A DNA stretch of 64,000 nt. It comes from Isochrysis galbana (lineage: Eukaryota > Haptophyta > Isochrysidales > Isochrysidaceae). How positions within the stretch are numbered: the stretch's first letter is position 1; every line of letters begins with the position of its first letter. The stretch spans positions 2,835,019-2,899,018 of the forward strand of contig CM030932.1 of the NCBI GenBank assembly GCA_018136815.1, in the 5' to 3' direction. The notes below the pieces were generated by a model. That model worked only from the letters and a program-made list of their open reading frames with translations. It had not been told where the DNA came from and searched no databases. Positions 60,356 to 64,000 of this stretch are shown in pieces. The position numbers and the translations under genes were made by a program.

Positions 60356-63073
60356 ATGGGGTTGCCCGACCCAGTCCAGAATTTCATTCACCCGACTCCC
60401 GGTGGGGAGGAGGGCCAAAGCGCCGCGCTAGCCGCCGGTGCTGCTCGCGACGGAGTGGCTCAGAGCCCTCCGGCTCCGCTCGACTCGACAAGCACGAAAT
60501 CAAAGCTCACGTCCTCGGCCGCAGAGGAGGAACCCCTCAGGGAACCTTCTCTGCCCGCTGCAGCTTCTGTTCCCGAGGGGTTCCCGAGTGATCCCACGAC
60601 CACTGAGGCTGCGCCAATGCCACCCATCACTCCGGCTGCTATCCCCATGATTGGCTCCGACCAGCTCGTGTCGGATGGCGAGCCTCCGTCCGCTGCCTTC
60701 GGCACCCACCGGGTGCAATTACAGTGGGCCATGGTGGAGCATGACCCTCTCCCACATGAGGCCAACTTCAGTGCCGCTGAGCTGGCCAATGAGGTGGAGG
60801 AAGGCCCCCTCCCTCTGATTCAGTTTGACCCACCTCCTCACCTTCGAGATGATGAGTCTGAGGTCGGTGAAGGGGAGGGGATCAGCTTCCGAAGCCCCGC
60901 CTACCGGGACTATGCCCCGCCGTCATCAAAAGGGGTCCTTGATCAAGAGATCACCCCGATCGAGACGGCCGCGGCGCGTCAGGATGCGGAAATGGCAAGG
61001 CTTCAAGCGCAGACCAACACCCTAAAAGGGGCTGTGGAGCGCCTGCAGTCATCCCTTGCCGCGGCAGAGGCGAGGGAGGGGCTTCTCCGGGATCAAGTTG
61101 AAGCAGGGTTCAAAGCCCTGACTCAGCTACTCCAAGCCCGCCAAGAGCCCGCTTCAAGTCCGTCCATGGATCGGACCGAGGCGGCTGCGGATTCTGCTAG
61201 GCCGGTTCAGAGGGAACCACCCATGGGCGAGCCTCCTGCTCTAGACCCAAAGGGCCACGCCTCTCCGGCTTCTAGGGTTCCACGGTCGGCGTACCCGACC
61301 TCCAAATCGGAACCCCGCCGCCAGGATCAGAGCCTTTACCGGGGCCCGACCCCGATGGTGCCGTTCCGCCACCCTCGCGACCCCTGCCTTGCGGTGGGGA
61401 TGGATGAGCGAGAGGCAGTTGTAAGCGAGTGGAAAAATCTCCTCGCCCTGCCCTCACGCGATCTGGCCGCCCTTTACCGCGACTCCGACGAGCATGAGCT
61501 CATCCACACCATTTTGAAGAGCAACCTCTCCCTGGCGGGCAACGTTTGGCATTGCCGAATTTTCATGGAGGAGGACCACTTGCTCAAATGGGTGCGTAGC
61601 CGCTTCTCAGCCGAGCAAACCCTTCACCATCAGGTCAGGATGGGCAAAGAGCTTTCGGAGCTCCGCTTCCCAAAGGCCCTCGCCTCCGATAACGTTCAAA
61701 CCGCGGCGACAGCCTGGAATGAATTTCGGCTAACTCTCATCAAGCCGTTGGAGCGGGCACTAGCGCTCGGCTGCGATCATCGCGAAATATTTACCTCCCT
61801 CCTCGCGGCAGCCGGAGCCAATTCCAGCGGCAATTCCCGCATCTTCGCCTTCCTCCTCGATCTAGTGGAGGACCGCGCCCTCGCTCTCAATCCTGTCCTC
61901 GCTGCTGACGTCCTTCTTCGCAAATGCGACGGGACCTTCGCAAACGGGGCCGATGGTTTCGCGAAAGACTCGGCGTCGATGGAGTGGGACCGCATGAGGG
62001 AGCGCGAGGCCGGCGCTGATCTATGTGAGCTCAGCAAGAATTTGGTTCGCGCCTACATCCGCAAGCTTGGCGATTCCGCGGTTGACTCCACCAACGTGTG
62101 GGATCATCCAAACATGGCCCATGAGATCAACCAGAGGTTCGAAGAAATCATCCGGAACGATAAGGTTGATCCTCAGCGCGGCGTCGATAATGCTATTAAA
62201 TTTGCGGAGGTGCTCGCGGAGACTCGTTTCCGCGTAGAGAACCACGAGCTAGGGCGGTCGGCGCTCTCGTGCGTCAACCTCTGCCAACGGTACCTCAGCC
62301 CTTACGAGCAGGCCCGGGTGAAGCGTCATCAATCCCGGCCCTCGACGAAGCAAACCGTGGCTAGCGTACGCACTAAAGCCTCAGGCGAGGCAAAGAACGA
62401 GACTTCCTCGTCCCAGAAGACCGCTTCGACCACGGACATGGTCGCCGCCGTGCAGGCAGCCGTCCAAGCCACCGTGGCGGAAGCTCTTCGCGGACAGGGA
62501 CACTCGCCTGCTTCGAAGCCTGATTATCGGGCTGCTGCACCGCCGGCAAGTTACCACTCCAACTCGCCGTTGCCGGCTATACTGACCGATCCACCGGGTC
62601 GAAAGGGAGGCTCGTCTCGGCCGCCCAGCCGTCGCTGCGATCCGCCGGCGAACGGCCAAGGGCTACCGCCCGATTTGGGCGTATCCCGGTGGACGCCCGA
62701 GCTTTGGAATCGGGCCCGAGCCCGCTTCTGGGCCGTAGCAGGCTATGCCAAGCACCCAAGGGTCTCGGCGGCGCTAGCGAAGTGCCGACCGGCCGATAAT
62801 TCAATGGAAACTCCACGGACGGACGATATCAATAGGGGAATCACCGAATGGACGAACGAAAACGGCTGTGCCTTCTGCGCTTTCCGACCTCAAGCTCCTC
62901 CTGGCACTCCATCCAGCGAAGCCTGGAAATATGGCACGGGAGACGGTGCTCACAACCCCGTCATCTGTCAGCCATATATCCGCTTTCTGTGTGAGGCTGG
63001 CTGCGGAGAGTGCGGATCGGACGAGCACATTCATAAGCTTCTTCGCTCGATGGTCCGGGTTAAGCCTCAGTAG
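60356..63073 (+). CDS. gag: Gypsy Gag (copy C, intact)
   Basis: 905 residues, the same length as copy A. Substitutions cluster in the N-terminal Pro/Ser-rich third (for example VPEGFPSDPTTTEA versus VPVGCPSDPTASEA), while the capsid-like core and the C-terminal Cys/His region are nearly unchanged. That pattern suggests purifying selection on the core. The C-X2-C-X24-H-X4-C spacing is retained. It ends in a TAG at 63071-63073. Confidence 0.9.
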   Translation: MGLPDPVQNFIHPTPGGEEGQSAALAAGAARDGVAQSPPAPLDSTSTKSKLTSSAAEEEPLREPSLPAAASVPEGFPSDPTTTEAAPMPPITPAAIPMIGSDQLVSDGEPPSAAFGTHRVQLQWAMVEHDPLPHEANFSAAELANEVEEGPLPLIQFDPPPHLRDDESEVGEGEGISFRSPAYRDYAPPSSKGVLDQEITPIETAAARQDAEMARLQAQTNTLKGAVERLQSSLAAAEAREGLLRDQVEAGFKALTQLLQARQEPASSPSMDRTEAAADSARPVQREPPMGEPPALDPKGHASPASRVPRSAYPTSKSEPRRQDQSLYRGPTPMVPFRHPRDPCLAVGMDEREAVVSEWKNLLALPSRDLAALYRDSDEHELIHTILKSNLSLAGNVWHCRIFMEEDHLLKWVRSRFSAEQTLHHQVRMGKELSELRFPKALASDNVQTAATAWNEFRLTLIKPLERALALGCDHREIFTSLLAAAGANSSGNSRIFAFLLDLVEDRALALNPVLAADVLLRKCDGTFANGADGFAKDSASMEWDRMREREAGADLCELSKNLVRAYIRKLGDSAVDSTNVWDHPNMAHEINQRFEEIIRNDKVDPQRGVDNAIKFAEVLAETRFRVENHELGRSALSCVNLCQRYLSPYEQARVKRHQSRPSTKQTVASVRTKASGEAKNETSSSQKTASTTDMVAAVQAAVQATVAEALRGQGHSPASKPDYRAAAPPASYHSNSPLPAILTDPPGRKGGSSRPPSRRCDPPANGQGLPPDLGVSRWTPELWNRARARFWAVAGYAKHPRVSAALAKCRPADNSMETPRTDDINRGITEWTNENGCAFCAFRPQAPPGTPSSEAWKYGTGDGAHNPVICQPYIRFLCEAGCGECGSDEHIHKLLRSMVRVKPQ

Positions 63074-64000
63074 GGGTCCGGCGGGGTCCCCGTCCTTCAA
63101 ACCCTGGCGGAGAACATCGCGGGCGGTGGGCCCGAACGCCACCACCACCATCCCGATCCGATCCCTACGCCGCTTGGGGAGAAGAGCTGTCGACGCGGCG
63201 ATTCTCCCCCTGTCTCTAGCTCTATTCAGTCCTCGACGGTGGGAGCCGCCTCGCCGGCTGAAGCCCCCGCCGAACGGCTATCTCGGAAGCCGGAGTCGAC
63301 ACTTGACCCGGGCTCCTGGAAACAGGTTTGCCCCGGAGATAGTCGCGACCCGACTCTCCGAAATTCGTGTACGTCTACAAGTTCTTCTATTACTCCGCAC
63401 GCTATTAGGATGTTAGGGCCGATTCTCGCTCGCTGCCCTCTTGGAATCTATTTCTACGGATACTATGCTGTCTTCGGTTTCTTCAAATTCGCCTAGGTCT
63501 TTCGACGCATCTTCATCCCTGGATTCACCCCCCGACGGCCCTGCCCAAGGGGGTGGGCTAGGTGGATTCGACGCGTCTTCGGTCTCTTCGTTTCGTAAAC
63601 AATCAGTTGTGAAGCCCTCGAGGGCTGTCGACTCGGTATCATCTTCTGCTCTAGGTTCTATGGATAGGTCCGACGTGGCCGCTGCCGCGTCCGAAAACGT
63701 TGTTGCTGCTTTACCTGTTTCTGCTCTTTCCCGGCGGGACCCCACTGGAGACCTCTCTCCCAAGGGCCATAGCCGGAGCCGCTCTGCGGACGAATCGTCG
63801 TTGTCTACCGTAGGTTCTCGTGCTGTTGAGGCGGAGACTAGTGTCTCCTCTTCACCTCTCTCCCCGGTTCGTTATATTTCTCCGTCGTCGTGTTCATTCT
63901 CTCGTCTCGAAGTTGCACCCGTTCTCGTTTCTGATCTGGTTCCCGACCCGGAAGGGTCGGCTTCCGGAGTCAATGAAGATGAAGGTTCCAAGGGAGCTGC
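63074..64000 (+). pseudogene. pol: Gypsy Pol N-terminal part (copy C, frameshifted, partial)
   Basis: Open in the gag frame after the TAG until about 63417. There, two one-base losses relative to copy A (a G near 63417, a C near 63440) shift the frame, with a stop at 63496. The shifted sequence continues in good alignment to the window edge. The methyltransferase-like region would lie beyond the edge. Confidence 0.8.

Larger units (their letters stand above)
59161..64000 (+). mobile_element. Ty3/gypsy chromovirus copy C (continues off the right edge)
   Basis: LTR 59161-59958, gag 60356-63073, then the start of pol. It is a few per cent diverged from copies A and B in LTR and gag, so it is an independent insertion. 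The TAG between gag and pol and the following open frame are conserved. Confidence 0.93.

Overview
The window is nuclear DNA of a GC-rich, intron-containing eukaryote, most likely a unicellular alga or a related protist. Supporting this: a spliced methionine sulfoxide reductase B gene with four short GT-AG introns, a plant-type cofactor-independent phosphoglycerate mutase, a DENN-domain protein, a PH-domain protein, a seven-helix receptor, and Ty3/gypsy and LINE retrotransposons. Haptophyte or stramenopile alga are guesses; the sequence alone does not fix the lineage. There is no sign of bacterial operons, and one 100-base run of N marks an assembly gap.

Host genes, left to right: 5' part of phosphoglycerate mutase (minus, runs off the left edge); a three-histidine-box desaturase-like membrane enzyme (9.4-10.7 kb); MsrB with five exons (13.2-14.4 kb, minus); a CS/p23-like protein (16.9-17.8 kb, minus); a gene end cut by a retrotransposon (44.7-45.3 kb, minus); a GPCR-like receptor (46.6-47.7 kb); a PH plus proline-rich protein (50.0-51.6 kb, minus); and a DENN protein with a degenerate hydrolase-like tail (54.4-56.9 kb). 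They share no obvious pathway, but most have a pyrimidine-rich sense strand just upstream of the start codon, in one case grown into a 0.9-kb G/GA minisatellite.

Mobile DNA makes up more than half of the window. (1) A Ty3/gypsy chromovirus is present in three partial copies (21.65-31.2, 31.3-44.7 and 59.2-64.0 kb). Its Gag and Pol lie in one frame separated by a single TAG. Pol carries a phage-type cytosine-methyltransferase-like domain ahead of protease, reverse transcriptase, RNase H, integrase and a chromodomain. (2) A LINE family is present as 5'-truncated copies and as internally deleted derivatives that keep both ends. Full 5' ends start with a short hairpin with a 4-base loop whose stem sequence varies between copies, followed almost at once by ATGG. 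The 3' ends carry a conserved block and a T run on the sense strand. Three insertions in or beside this family have exact 17-bp target duplications. (3) A young 1.67-kb non-autonomous LTR element is nested inside one LINE derivative. (4) There is a TTAA-flanked inverted-repeat element, and several minisatellites, hairpin arrays and microsatellites.

The most interesting system is the methyltransferase-bearing retrotransposon. The copies around the N gap look partly mis-assembled or unpolished, so the frameshifts in the second copy's gag should not be read as biology without checking.
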